A stretch of DNA of 64,000 nucleotides. Origin: Streptomyces fradiae ATCC 10745 = DSM 40063 (GTDB lineage: Bacteria; Actinomycetota; Actinomycetes; Streptomycetales; Streptomycetaceae). The position numbers were made by a program, and so were the translations under genes. Numbering within the stretch: the stretch's first letter is position 1; the number at the start of each line of letters is the position of its first letter. Where the stretch lies: positions 1,102,501-1,166,500 of the forward strand of contig NZ_CP023696.1 in NCBI RefSeq assembly GCF_008704425.1, written 5' to 3'. Of the stretch, positions 17,698 through 25,765 are shown in pieces. The notes under the pieces are model-generated. The model was given only the letters and a program-made list of their open reading frames with translations. It had not been told where the DNA came from and did not search any database.

Positions 17698-18294
17698 CTA
17701 CGGACGCAGGGCGCGCAGCAGCAGGTCCGCGAGGTGGTCGGCGACCTCGCGCGGGCTGAGCGGGCCGTCCGGCCGGTACCAGGTCGACAGGTGGTGCACC
17801 GAGCCGAAGTGGTAGTCGACCACCAGGTCGGCCGGGGTGGCCGAGGAGAACACGCCGGAGCGCTGGCCCTCCTCGACCAGGGCGCGGAACCGCTCGTGGT
17901 AGCGCCGCCGCTCGGCGCGGACCTGCTTGTTCTTCTCCGGGCTCAGGTGGTGCATGGAGCGGAAGAAGATCGAGGCGTCGTCCAGGTTCTCGATGGTGGT
18001 GACGACCACGTCGGCCGCCGCGTCGCGCAGCCGCCGCTCGACGGGCGCGTCCGCGCCGGCGAAGGCGTCGAGCCGCTCCTGCTGGAGGCGCAGCACCCGC
18101 GCGTACACCTCGTGCAGCAGGTCCTCCTTGGACCCGAAGTAGTGGTAGAGGGCGCCCTTGGTGACCCCGGCCGCCTCCACGATCTCCTGGACGGAGGTCC
18201 GGTCGTAGCCCCGCTCGGCGAAGAGGCGGGTGGCGGCGGCCAGCAGCCTGCGCGGGACGGGCGTGGCGCCGTTCCCGTCCGTCGTCCTGGCCAT
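17698..18294 (-). CDS. TetR-family regulator
   Basis: 198 residues; N-terminal helix-turn-helix (LLAAATRLFAERGYDRTSVQ, then AAGVTKGALYHYFGSKEDLL) at about residues 15-60, and an acyl-CoA-gene type C-terminal domain. It is flanked by the ACAD operon and the SDR gene, both preceded by ACCGACYRGTCGGT-like dyads, so it probably represses both and responds to a CoA thioester. The ATG at 18294 gives a compact N-terminus; longer frames upstream are antisense noise. Confidence 0.88.
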   Translation of the reverse strand: MARTTDGNGATPVPRRLLAAATRLFAERGYDRTSVQEIVEAAGVTKGALYHYFGSKEDLLHEVYARVLRLQQERLDAFAGADAPVERRLRDAAADVVVTTIENLDDASIFFRSMHHLSPEKNKQVRAERRRYHERFRALVEEGQRSGVFSSATPADLVVDYHFGSVHHLSTWYRPDGPLSPREVADHLADLLLRALRP

Positions 18295-18365
18295 GGGCCG
18301 CCACCTCTCCTCGTCGTCCGTCCGGCTGGTCGTCCCACCGATCTTCCCACTCGCCGGGGCGGGCC

Positions 18366-19139
18366 TCACCGCCCGGTCGCCTCCCAGGTGCGCTGGACGC
18401 GGTTCATCCCGCCGAGCCAGCGCTCCGGCTCGGCGGCGCGCGCCCGGTAGTAGCCGGCGACCTCGGGGTGCGGGAGGATCAGGAACCGGTCCTCCGCCAT
18501 GCCCGCGAAGAGCGCGTCCGCGACGTCCCCGGGCTCGACGGCGGTGGGGGCGAGGACCAGTTCGCCGGCCGACCCGGCGGCGGCGAGCATGTCGGTGCGC
18601 ACGCCCTGCGGGCAGATGGCGTGGACCTTGAGCCCCCGGTGGCGGTACGTCAGGGACAGCCACTCCGCGAAGGCGTAGGCGCCGTGCTTGGTGACGCTGT
18701 ACGGGGCGGCGCCGACCATGGTGAGCAGGCCCGCCGCCGAGACGGTGGACACGAACCGGCCACTCCCGCGCTCCAGCCAGTCGGGCAGCAGGACGCGGGC
18801 GGCGCGCACGTGCGCCATCACGTTGACGTCCCAGGCGGCGGACCAGACCTCCTCGCCCGCGGCGGCGTCGCCGGGCGAGGCGAGCCCGGCGTTGGCGCAG
18901 TAGACGTCGACGGCGCCGCCCAGCGCGTCGCGGGCCTCCTCCACGACGGCGGAGGCGTCTCCGGGCACGGGCACGGCGCCGATGTCCTCGGCCACCGCCC
19001 GTACGCGGGCGGGGTCGAGGTCGTTGACGGCGACCCGCGCCCCCTCGGCGGCGAACCTGCGCGCGAGGGCGGCCCCGATGCCGCCGGCCGCGCCCGTGAC
19101 GACCACGCGCGCCCCCTGGAACGTGCCCGTGCTGCCCAT
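18366..19139 (-). CDS. SDR-family oxidoreductase
   Basis: Short-chain dehydrogenase of 257 residues with the cofactor motif TGAAGGIG near residue 15, NAG in CANAGLAS, catalytic Ser in VSTVSAAG and YSVTK (Tyr and Lys). The start ATG has GGAGAGGGG just upstream. It sits with TetR, APH kinase and ACAD; an SDR also belongs to the Pseudomonas levulinate/4-hydroxyacid route (LvaD), so it may act on an oxo- or hydroxyacyl intermediate of the same pathway. Exact substrate unknown. Confidence 0.87.
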   Translation of the reverse strand: MGSTGTFQGARVVVTGAAGGIGAALARRFAAEGARVAVNDLDPARVRAVAEDIGAVPVPGDASAVVEEARDALGGAVDVYCANAGLASPGDAAAGEEVWSAAWDVNVMAHVRAARVLLPDWLERGSGRFVSTVSAAGLLTMVGAAPYSVTKHGAYAFAEWLSLTYRHRGLKVHAICPQGVRTDMLAAAGSAGELVLAPTAVEPGDVADALFAGMAEDRFLILPHPEVAGYYRARAAEPERWLGGMNRVQRTWEATGR

Positions 19140-19274
19140 GTGAACCCCTCTCCGCCGTGCGTCCGCCGGTGGGACCGGCCGCGATGACCGGCCGCGGGGA
19201 CGGGCCCCGGACCGGCCCCGGACCGGCCGCGGGCCGGCTGCGCGCCGACCGCGAGGACCGGCCGCCGACCGGCA

Positions 19275-19293
19275 GACTAACCGGTCGGTATGT
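19275..19293. promoter_or_regulatory. Second TetR-type operator
   Basis: GACTAACCGGTCGGTATGT in the divergent gap between the SDR and NamZ genes. Its reverse complement matches the site in front of the APH operon at 16 of 19 positions. The arms are less symmetric than at the first site. Confidence 0.5.
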
Positions 19294-19368
19294 CCTGCGG
19301 GAAGGGGCACCGCGCTAGCCTGCGAGGTCTCGTGCCGGAGCGTGACGGAACGATCACGGAGGTGTCCC

Positions 19369-20697
19369 ATGGGCGTGTCCAGACGGGGTCTGCTGGCGGT
19401 GGCGGGCGGTGCGCTGGGGGTGGCGGGGGTGGCGGGGGCCCCCGGCGCCGCGTCGGGCACCGGGGCAAACACCGGGGCGGGTGCGGGGGCCGGGGACGGG
19501 CCCGCGTTCGACGGGACCGGGGCCGGGGCCGGGGGGCGCGCGGCGGGGCGGCGGGTGCGCACCGGCTTCGAACGGCTGGCGGCCGACGGGTACGCCCCGC
19601 TCGCCGGGCAGCGGGTGGGCGTGGTGACCAACCCGACCGGGGTCACCGCCGGCGTACGGCACATCGTGGACGTGATGCACGCCGACGAACGGGTGCGCCT
19701 CGTCGCGGTGTTCGGCCCCGAGCACGGCTTCCGGGGCACCGCCCAGGCGGGCGGCTCCGAGGGCCGGTACGACGACCCGGCGACCGGGCTGCCGGTCTAC
19801 GACACGTACGGCAAGAGCGGCCGCGCCCTCGCCGACGTGTTCGCCGCGTCCGGGGTGGACACGGTCGTGTTCGACATCCAGGACGCGGGCGCGCGCTTCT
19901 ACACGTACATCTGGACCATGTACGACTGCATGGTCGCCGCCGAGCTAGCGGGGAAACGGTTCGTCGTGCTGGACCGGCCTAACCCGGTGGGCGGGCGGGC
20001 GGCGCTCGGGCCCGTACTGGACCGGGCGTACGCCACGTTCGTGGGCCGGGAGCCGATCGCGCAGGTGCACGGGATGACCGTCGCCGAGCTGGCGCGGCTG
20101 TTCAACGGGGAGTTCCTGGCGCGGCCGGTGCGCCTGGAGACGGTGCGGATGACGGGGTGGCGCCGGCGGGACCTCTTCGACGCGACGGGGCTGCCGTGGG
20201 TGCCGCCGAGCCCCAACATGCCGACGCCCGACACGGCGCTGGTGTACGGCGGGACCTGCCTGTTCGAGGGCACGAACCTGTCGGAGGGGCGCGGCACCAC
20301 CCGGCCGTTCGAACTGCTGGGCGCCGAGGGCGTGGACCGGCGGTGGGCGGAGGCGGCGAACGCGCTGGAGCTGCCGGGCGTCACCTTCCGGGAGGCGTAC
20401 TTCGCACCGGTGTTCTCCAAGTTCCAGGGCAGGACGGTCGGCGGGGTGCAACTGCACGTCCACGACCGGGCGGCGTTCGACCCGGTGCGCACCGGTGTCG
20501 GGCTGCTGGTGACGGCGAAGCGGACGTGGAGCGGCTTCGCCTGGCGCGCCGACCACTGGATCGACAAGCTGACCGGCTCCGCGACGGTGCGGACGATGGT
20601 CGACGCGGGCGCCGGTCCGGACGAGGTGGCCACCGCGTGGCAGCGGGACCTCGAGGCGTTCCGCGCGGTGCGCGGGGAGTACCTGCTGTACCGCTGA
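19369..20697 (+). CDS. NamZ-like exo-beta-N-acetylmuramidase (DUF1343, GH171)
   Basis: 442 residues. It starts with a twin-arginine signal (MGVSRRGLLAVAGGALG, then alanine-rich to about residue 35), so it is exported folded. The mature part carries DUF1343/NamZ motifs: GVVTNPTGV, FGPEHGFRG, FDIQDAGARFYTYIWTM, VLDRPNPVGG, SPNMPTPDTALVYGGTCLFEG and LSEGRGTTRPFE. Members remove terminal N-acetylmuramic acid from peptidoglycan fragments in wall recycling. The ATG at 19369 has GGAGG seven bases upstream. A hairpin follows. Confidence 0.9.
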   Translation: MGVSRRGLLAVAGGALGVAGVAGAPGAASGTGANTGAGAGAGDGPAFDGTGAGAGGRAAGRRVRTGFERLAADGYAPLAGQRVGVVTNPTGVTAGVRHIVDVMHADERVRLVAVFGPEHGFRGTAQAGGSEGRYDDPATGLPVYDTYGKSGRALADVFAASGVDTVVFDIQDAGARFYTYIWTMYDCMVAAELAGKRFVVLDRPNPVGGRAALGPVLDRAYATFVGREPIAQVHGMTVAELARLFNGEFLARPVRLETVRMTGWRRRDLFDATGLPWVPPSPNMPTPDTALVYGGTCLFEGTNLSEGRGTTRPFELLGAEGVDRRWAEAANALELPGVTFREAYFAPVFSKFQGRTVGGVQLHVHDRAAFDPVRTGVGLLVTAKRTWSGFAWRADHWIDKLTGSATVRTMVDAGAGPDEVATAWQRDLEAFRAVRGEYLLYR

Positions 20698-20775
20698 GCC
20701 GCTGAACCGAGGGGCGCGCGGGTGGGCGCGCGGCCGCCGACGGACCGTCACCGGCGGTCCCCGGCCCGGCCGGCA

Positions 20776-20814
20776 GCCGCCCGCCGCCCCGTTCCAGGGA
20801 GGGAGGCGGGCGGC
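20776..20814 (+). terminator. Hairpin after namZ-like gene
   Basis: Ten-base arms GCCGCCCGCC and GGCGGGCGGC with a nineteen-base loop; located about 80 bp after the stop. Confidence 0.55.
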
Positions 20815-20898
20815 CCGTGCGATTTCGATGGAGCCGGAAGGGGCACCCGTACGTCTCTTCAACGACGCCGAAGTACCAGCGACGGAGGTGGCGGAGCG

Positions 20899-21525
20899 AT
20901 GGCCGGTTTCCGGAGTCTCGCCAGACAGGTTCGTGACCCCGGGTGCGACGTGGCGCTGCGGCGCTACTCGCTGCGCAAGTGCCTGGAGCGGTTCGCTCCG
21001 TACGGGCACCGCGCGACCTGGGACCACCTGTGCCGGCGGCACGGGTTCGGGCACGAGGACCGGGACCTCGATCCGGCGCGGCTGGTGGCCGCGCTCGACG
21101 AGGTGGAGGAGGCGCGGGCCGTGTGGCTCGCCTACGAGCGGCGGTTCGCGGAGCGGCGCCGCCGCGAGAAGCGCCTGGGGCTGCGCAGTCCGGGCCCGGT
21201 GGACGACTGGCACCGGCGCACCTGGGGCGGCAACGGCGTGGCGCGCTGCGCCGACCCCGCCGTGCACCCCCGGCTCCCGCTGGCCGAGGCGCTGCGGCGG
21301 CTGATCGCCGCCCTGGAGGCCGGGCCGGGCGGGCGCTGCCCGGTGTGCGCCGGCGCCCGGTTCGTCTGGCGGTGGGACGGCGGCGACGAGGCACGCGGCC
21401 CGGTGTGCGCCGGCTGCGGGGTGCTGGTGCCCGCTCCCGTCCTGTCGGCCGAGGCCCTGGCGGCGGCACGGCCGGGTGCGGGGCGGGCGGACGCGCGGGC
21501 GGGGGCGCTGGCCGCCGTGGGGTGA
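20899..21525 (+). CDS. Uncharacterised protein with C-terminal zinc ribbon
   Basis: 208 residues, not recognised as a named family. Very Arg-rich N-terminal half (LRRYSLRKCLERFAPYG, RRHGFGHEDRDLD), no membrane segment. The C-terminal third has paired CPVC and CAGC knuckles about 24 residues apart, which should form a zinc ribbon. The upstream frame is open to 20722, but the ATG at 20899 follows GGAGG/GGAG and gives a clean start. Possibly nucleic-acid associated. It is convergent with soxR. Confidence 0.7.
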   Translation: MAGFRSLARQVRDPGCDVALRRYSLRKCLERFAPYGHRATWDHLCRRHGFGHEDRDLDPARLVAALDEVEEARAVWLAYERRFAERRRREKRLGLRSPGPVDDWHRRTWGGNGVARCADPAVHPRLPLAEALRRLIAALEAGPGGRCPVCAGARFVWRWDGGDEARGPVCAGCGVLVPAPVLSAEALAAARPGAGRADARAGALAAVG

Positions 21526-21547
21526 GCACGGCGGGGCGCCTCTGCGC

Positions 21548-22261
21548 CTACGCCTGCGCCTCGGCCTCGGCCTCGGCGCACTCGGGCGCGCGGCCCTCTC
21601 CGGTGCGCTGCCCGGCCCCGCGCTCGGCCGAACGGCCCGGTTCGAGAACGCGCGTGCCGGGGCCCCGCTCCCCCTCGGCGCGCTCGCCCTCCGTGCACTC
21701 GCCCTCCGCGGGCTGGCCCTCACGGCGCCCGCTCCGGTCGCGCCCGCGCTCACCCCCGTCCCCGCGGGACCCGTCCCCGCGGGACCCGTCCTCGCCGCGC
21801 CGGCGGGGGCGCTCCGGAAGCAGGCGGGAGCCGGCGATCCGCTCGCCGAACACGTCGTCCGGGTTGGACAGGACGCAGGTGTCGAGGGAGAGGCACCCGC
21901 AGCCGATGCAGTCGGTGAGGTGGTCGCGGAGCCGGCCGAGCTGCTGGATGCGGGCGTCCAGCTCGGCGCGCCAGGCGCGGGAGAGCCGCGCCCAGTCCTC
22001 GCGGGTGGGGGTGCGTTCCTCGGGCAGCTCGGCCAGGGCGTCCCGGATGGTGGCGAGGGGGATGCCGACGCGCTGGGCCGCCCGCACGAAGGCGACCCGG
22101 CGCAGTGCGTCCCGGGTGTAGCGGCGCTGGTTGCCGCTGGTGCGGCGGCTGCTGATCAGGCCCTTGGCCTCGTAGAAGTGCAGGGCGGAGACGGCCGCGC
22201 CGCTGCGCGCGGAGAGCTGGCCGACGGTGAGCTCGTGGACTTTCCCTGGAATCTGCGGCAC
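21548..22261 (-). CDS. soxR: Redox-sensing MerR regulator SoxR with extended tail
   Basis: MerR-family activator responding to redox-active compounds through a [2Fe-2S] cluster. Winged helix at residues 10-80 ([34 protein letters not shown]), dimerisation helix, then C118-IG-C121-G-C123-LSLDT-C129, the four cluster ligands. The core ends near residue 150 ([10 protein letters not shown]); the remaining about 87 residues are a Glu/Arg/Gly-rich low-complexity tail absent from well-known SoxR proteins. Streptomyces SoxR controls a few oxidoreductase and efflux genes. Divergent from the MaoC gene. Confidence 0.92.
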   Translation of the reverse strand: MPQIPGKVHELTVGQLSARSGAAVSALHFYEAKGLISSRRTSGNQRRYTRDALRRVAFVRAAQRVGIPLATIRDALAELPEERTPTREDWARLSRAWRAELDARIQQLGRLRDHLTDCIGCGCLSLDTCVLSNPDDVFGERIAGSRLLPERPRRRGEDGSRGDGSRGDGGERGRDRSGRREGQPAEGECTEGERAEGERGPGTRVLEPGRSAERGAGQRTGEGRAPECAEAEAEAQA

Positions 22262-22309
22262 CCGCCGAACCCTACTGGTCCGTTGACAAGGGCAACCGCC
22301 CCCCGCATG

Positions 22310-22325
22310 CTAAGCAAGCGCTTGG
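22310..22325. promoter_or_regulatory. TetR operator before maoC
   Basis: CTAAGCAAGCGCTTGG with the perfect ten-base palindrome CAAGCGCTTG. The motif AGCAAGCGCTTRG recurs upstream of the neighbouring TetR gene (23547-23563), so both genes are probably controlled by it. Confidence 0.65.
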
Positions 22326-22366
22326 ACACGACCATGGCACACCGGGGACAGGACCAGGGAGCAGGG

Positions 22367-22828
22367 ATGGCGGAGCCGAGGATCTTCACTACCGTCGACG
22401 AGCTGAGGGCAGCGGTGGGCGAGCAGCTCGGCCACAGCGACTGGCTGGAGGTGGACCAGAAGCGGATCGACCTGTTCGCCGACGCCACCGGCGACCACCA
22501 GTGGATCCACGTCGACCCCGAGCGGGCGGCACAGGGGCCCTTCGGCGCGACCATCGCGCACGGCTACCTCACCCTGTCCCTCCTGCCCGTGCTGACACCG
22601 CAGGTGATGCGGGTGGAAGGGGTGCGGATGGGCGTCAACTACGGCACGAACAAGGTGCGTTTCCCGGCGCCGGTGCCGGTGGGCTCGCGGGTGCGGGCGA
22701 CCGCGCTGGTGAAGGCGGTCGAGGACGTGCCCGGCGGGGTGCAGCTGACGGCGGTCGTGACGGTGGAGCGCGAGGGCGGCGACAAGCCGGTCTGCGTCGC
22801 CGAGTCGGTGTCCCGCTTCTACCTCTGA
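22367..22828 (+). CDS. MaoC-like (R)-specific enoyl-CoA hydratase
   Basis: Hot-dog fold hydratase of 153 residues, probably hydrating trans-2-enoyl-CoA. The catalytic hydratase-2 motif DATGDHQWIHVDPERAAQGP carries the Asp/His pair, followed by IAHGYLTLSLLP. ATG 22367 follows GGGAGCAGGG; an in-frame ATG at 22334 lacks a ribosome binding site. A TetR site lies about 45 bp upstream and the TetR gene is convergent next door. Stand-alone MaoC proteins of this type are common in Streptomyces fatty acid metabolism. Confidence 0.9.
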   Translation: MAEPRIFTTVDELRAAVGEQLGHSDWLEVDQKRIDLFADATGDHQWIHVDPERAAQGPFGATIAHGYLTLSLLPVLTPQVMRVEGVRMGVNYGTNKVRFPAPVPVGSRVRATALVKAVEDVPGGVQLTAVVTVEREGGDKPVCVAESVSRFYL

Positions 22829-22844
22829 GCCGTCGGCGCGGCGG

Positions 22845-23501
22845 TCAGGGCCGGGGTCCGGCCGCCGCGCCGGGGCGCCGGTCGCGGGCGCCCACCATGC
22901 GCAGGACCAGGCCGGCGTAGAGCGCGCCCACCTCGTCGGGGGTTCGGCTGCCCTGCGCGTTGAACCAGCGCGCCACGTCGATGCACAGGGACAGCACGGC
23001 GAGGGTGGTGCCCGGCACGTCCGGTACGTCGAACTCGCCCGCCGCGACGCCCTCGCCGATGATGCGGCGCACCGCCGCGTCGGTCCTGCGGCGCAGGGCG
23101 ACGATCTCCGCCCGGTGCTCGGGGCCGAGCGCGTCCAGCTCGTACTGGACGACGCGGGCGGTCGTGTGGCGCTCGGCATGCCAGCGGACGAAGGACCGCA
23201 CGGCGTCGGCGAGCCGCTCGGCGGCGGTGCCGGGGCCGTTCGCCGCCTCCTCCAGGATCTCCAGCGCCTTGTCGTGGCCGATGCGGCTGATCCGGTGGAG
23301 CAGCTCCTCCTTGGTCTTGTAGTGGATGTAGAGCGCCGCCGGGCTCATCCCGGCCCGGCCGGCGATGTCACGGGTGGTGGTGGCGTGGTAGCCGCGCTCG
23401 GCGAAGGCGTCGACGGCCGCCACCAGCAGCCGCCTGGCCGCGTCGGGGGTGACCTCCCCCCACGGCGTCTCGCCGCCGGCCGTCTCCTCCGCCGCGCCCA
23501 T
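22845..23501 (-). CDS. TetR-family regulator of maoC
   Basis: 218 residues with the TetR helix-turn-helix at about 20-70 (LLVAAVDAFAERGYHATTTR, AGMSPAALYIHYKTKEELL) and a C-terminal domain of the fatty-acid-metabolism type (VARWFNAQGSRTPDE). It shares the AGCAAGCGCTTRG site with maoC: one copy upstream of its own start, one upstream of maoC, pointing to autoregulation plus repression of the hydratase. A CoA thioester is the likely ligand. The gene ends 16 bp from the maoC stop, tail to tail. Confidence 0.9.
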   Translation of the reverse strand: MGAAEETAGGETPWGEVTPDAARRLLVAAVDAFAERGYHATTTRDIAGRAGMSPAALYIHYKTKEELLHRISRIGHDKALEILEEAANGPGTAAERLADAVRSFVRWHAERHTTARVVQYELDALGPEHRAEIVALRRRTDAAVRRIIGEGVAAGEFDVPDVPGTTLAVLSLCIDVARWFNAQGSRTPDEVGALYAGLVLRMVGARDRRPGAAAGPRP

Positions 23502-23546
23502 CGCTCGCCCCTTCCGTCATACAAGGACGAACACCATACCGCGACG

Positions 23547-23563
23547 GTGAGCAAGCGCTTAGG
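23547..23563. promoter_or_regulatory. TetR autoregulatory operator
   Basis: GTGAGCAAGCGCTTAGG, 46 bp upstream of the TetR start, with core palindrome AAGCGCTT. Shares a 13-base core with the site before maoC. Confidence 0.65.
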
Positions 23564-23596
23564 GCCATGGGGGCGGAGGCGACCGGGCCGGGCGGC

Positions 23597-23884
23597 TCAG
23601 AGCTTCTGGAAGGGGTCGTGCTCGGCCAGCAGCTTCTCCAGCCGGGCCTGGTCGACGCGGCTGACGATCTGCCCGGCCTCCTGGCGGTCGCGGACGACCT
23701 TGGCGAGGGTGAAGGCGGAGGTGGTGAGGTAGAGGACCGCGATGCCCAGGAAGGCGCGGACCCAGACGTCCGCCTCCAGGTTGCCGATGCCGATCGCCAC
23801 GGCGGCGATGGCGATGGCGAAGGAGGCGACCGCCTGGGCGTAGTAGGCCGCGGTGTTCTGCTGCTTGACCGGTGTGTCACTCAT
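23597..23884 (-). CDS. YiaA/YiaB-family small membrane protein
   Basis: 95 residues with two transmembrane segments (YYAQAVASFAIAIAAVAIGI and AFLGIAVLYLTTSAFTLAKV) separated by GNLEADVWV, the two-helix YiaAB arrangement. The cytosolic tail KVVRDRQEAGQIVSRVDQAR is helical and charged. Function not established. A 14-bp perfect palindrome lies about 20 bp upstream of its start, inside the 48-bp repeat that marks the left edge of the accessory island. Confidence 0.85.
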   Translation of the reverse strand: MSDTPVKQQNTAAYYAQAVASFAIAIAAVAIGIGNLEADVWVRAFLGIAVLYLTTSAFTLAKVVRDRQEAGQIVSRVDQARLEKLLAEHDPFQKL

Positions 23885-23894
23885 GGCATCGAGA

Positions 23895-23942
23895 ATGCGC
23901 CACTGTGGCGTACGCCACCTCCGTCCGCCTACTCAGACCGGG
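23895..23942. repeat. 48-bp direct repeat, left copy (island boundary)
   Basis: Begins ATGCGCCACTGT and ends in CCGCCTACTCAGACCGGG; 43 of 48 bases match a copy at 31009-31056 in the same orientation. It contains the perfect palindrome GTGGCGTACGCCAC (23905-23918) just upstream of the YiaA-like gene. The following TACTCAGACCGGG is repeated once more locally. Candidate attachment-like or target duplication site of the island. Confidence 0.7.
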
Positions 23943-24106
23943 TACTCAGACCGGGCCCCGGAGGAGCCGGGGCCCGGGGTCCGGAGGGGCGCTGAGGGCC
24001 GGGGTCCGGAGGGGAGGTGGGAGGCCGGGCGGGCGACCGGGCAGCCGCACCGGCGGCGGTGGTCGGACACGCCCGCCGCCTCGCCCTGGCAGGGCGCCTG
24101 CGGCAG

Positions 24107-25510
24107 TCACTGCGGATAGACGGCAGCACGGATGCGCTCCCGACTCTCCACCACCGTGCCGCCCAGAGGCGCCGCCTTCAGCTCTGCGTCGAGTTCCTGG
24201 AGCCGGTCACCGACCCTGGTGGAGCTGACCGAGCCCATCAGGGCCAAAGCTGTGCTCGTCGCGACGTCCGCAGCCTCTGGCTCCCCCGCTCGTACGTAGG
24301 CGCGGGCGAGCGCGATGTGGTCGAAGGCCCGGCTGCGGACCCGTTCGGCAGGCCGGTGCCCGGTGCCCTGCGCGATGAGGGTGATGGCACGCTCCGCGCG
24401 CGCGGGGACATGCTCGGCGGCTAGGAACTCGCACACCCCGGCCGTGACGTGGAACTCCGCAGCATCGAACCAGGCGGCCCAGCTCGGCGTCGGCTCGCCG
24501 CTGTCGGCCGCCAGCGCCGCCTCGGCGGCCGCGGTCGCGCGCTCCATCTCGGCGATGTCGCCCAGGACAGCGTGGCAGCGCGCCTCCAGGGAGCACAGCA
24601 GCGCCCGCAAACGCCCCGGCGGCAGCTTCCGTGTGCCGTACTGGGCGGCCTGCACCAGTTCCAGGGCGTCCTCGGCGTGACCAAGGTGGTTGGCCTGCCG
24701 GGCGAGGCAGTTCAGCAGGTGCCCACCGATCCCGGCACCGTGCCGCCCGGCCTGCTTGGCGGCTTGCAGGCCCAAGAGCAGGTAGCGCTGCGCCTCGCCG
24801 TGGACGCCGGCGTCATGGGTCATCCACCCGGCGACGCTCGCCAGCTCGGCGACGGCCGCGAACAGCGCCCGGCCCGTGTCCTCCGTGAACGTGCACGTAC
24901 GGGCGAGGTGGGTGACCTCCTGGAGCTGTCCGACGACGGCGAGCCGGGAAAGGGCGCCGCCGTGTTCGTTGTCCAGGCGCCGGAACGCGCTCGTGGTGGC
25001 GTGGATGCGGTCGACATCCGACAGGCCCAGCTGGCGTCCGGGCTTGGCGGGCTCCGGGAGTGGCTCGTCGTCGGGCAGGTGCAGCCACGGCTGCACGGCG
25101 GTGACGAGTTCGGCGCCGCGCAGCAGGCGGGCGCGGGGCGGGGTCCGGTCATCGGTCACGGCGTCGCTCCGAGTGGTGTCGAGGATGGCGGCTACGACCG
25201 CGCGGGCTGACCACCCCTCCCCTGCCCGGCGCGGTCGGCTGCTGGAGAACCCGAGGTCGGCGGAGGTCAGCTCGTACGGCTGGCCGCACAGCTTGGTCAG
25301 CGCCTGCGCCAGGTACTCCGGAACCGGCTGCCGGGGCCGCTCCCCCTTGTTGATCCACCGCGATACCCGCGAGCTGTCCGTCTGGACGTCGTGCCGCCCG
25401 TGGCTGGCCGCGACCTCGTTCACGGCCTTGGCGACGCGTTCGTAGCTCGCGCCGGACAGGCGCACCCAGTGGGCGAGGGCTTCGTTCGGGCGTCCTGCCG
25501 GATGCGACAC
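24107..25510 (-). CDS. XRE/TPR regulator next to lasso cluster
   Basis: 467 residues. N-terminal about 75 residues resemble a Cro/CI-type HTH used by Streptomyces regulators (WVRLSGASYERVAKAVNEVA, DSSRVSRWINKGERP). From about residue 190 on, the protein is alpha-helical with TPR-like repeats (LLGLQAAKQAGRHGAGIGGH, LGHAEDALELVQAAQYG, HIALARAYVRAGEPEAADVA). Such HTH-TPR proteins sense small ligands or peptides and often sit beside natural product clusters. It is divergent from the lasso precursor, so it is a candidate cluster-specific regulator. Codon use is slightly less GC-biased than core genes. Confidence 0.8.
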   Translation of the reverse strand: MSHPAGRPNEALAHWVRLSGASYERVAKAVNEVAASHGRHDVQTDSSRVSRWINKGERPRQPVPEYLAQALTKLCGQPYELTSADLGFSSSRPRRAGEGWSARAVVAAILDTTRSDAVTDDRTPPRARLLRGAELVTAVQPWLHLPDDEPLPEPAKPGRQLGLSDVDRIHATTSAFRRLDNEHGGALSRLAVVGQLQEVTHLARTCTFTEDTGRALFAAVAELASVAGWMTHDAGVHGEAQRYLLLGLQAAKQAGRHGAGIGGHLLNCLARQANHLGHAEDALELVQAAQYGTRKLPPGRLRALLCSLEARCHAVLGDIAEMERATAAAEAALAADSGEPTPSWAAWFDAAEFHVTAGVCEFLAAEHVPARAERAITLIAQGTGHRPAERVRSRAFDHIALARAYVRAGEPEAADVATSTALALMGSVSSTRVGDRLQELDAELKAAPLGGTVVESRERIRAAVYPQ

Positions 25511-25612
25511 CGGTGTCCCCCTGGTCAGAGGTGGTGAGGGGTGCTGGCGGCCAAGGTCGTACGTTCCTCCAGGCTACGCGCGAAAGCGCAACGCGGCGCT
25601 GCTCAGAGGCAG

Positions 25613-25640
25613 TTCGCAGCGATTCGCAGCGGCGTCGCAG
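25613..25640. promoter_or_regulatory. Helically phased direct repeats upstream of lasso operon
   Basis: TCGCAG occurs three times, starting at 25614, 25624 and 25635, i.e. at 10 and 11 bp steps (first two as TTCGCAGCG). Located between the divergent regulator and lasso genes, about 130 bp before the precursor. Same-face direct repeats are typical activator sites. The rest of the 255-bp gap shows no gene. Confidence 0.4.
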
Positions 25641-25765
25641 GACAGCCGGGGTCGGCGGGCGCACGTGAGCGCAGCGGCTTCGCCGTGGAGACGCAGCGAC
25701 GGCGCGCGGTCAACTGGTCTCAGCCCGGCCGACACGGCGCCGGGAAACGAGACGGAGGAACGGAC

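Noticed and set aside
22262..22309. SoxR box between soxR and maoC
   Set aside because: Only a weak GTTG/CAAC symmetry was seen, not the CCTCAAG-type dyad expected for SoxR.
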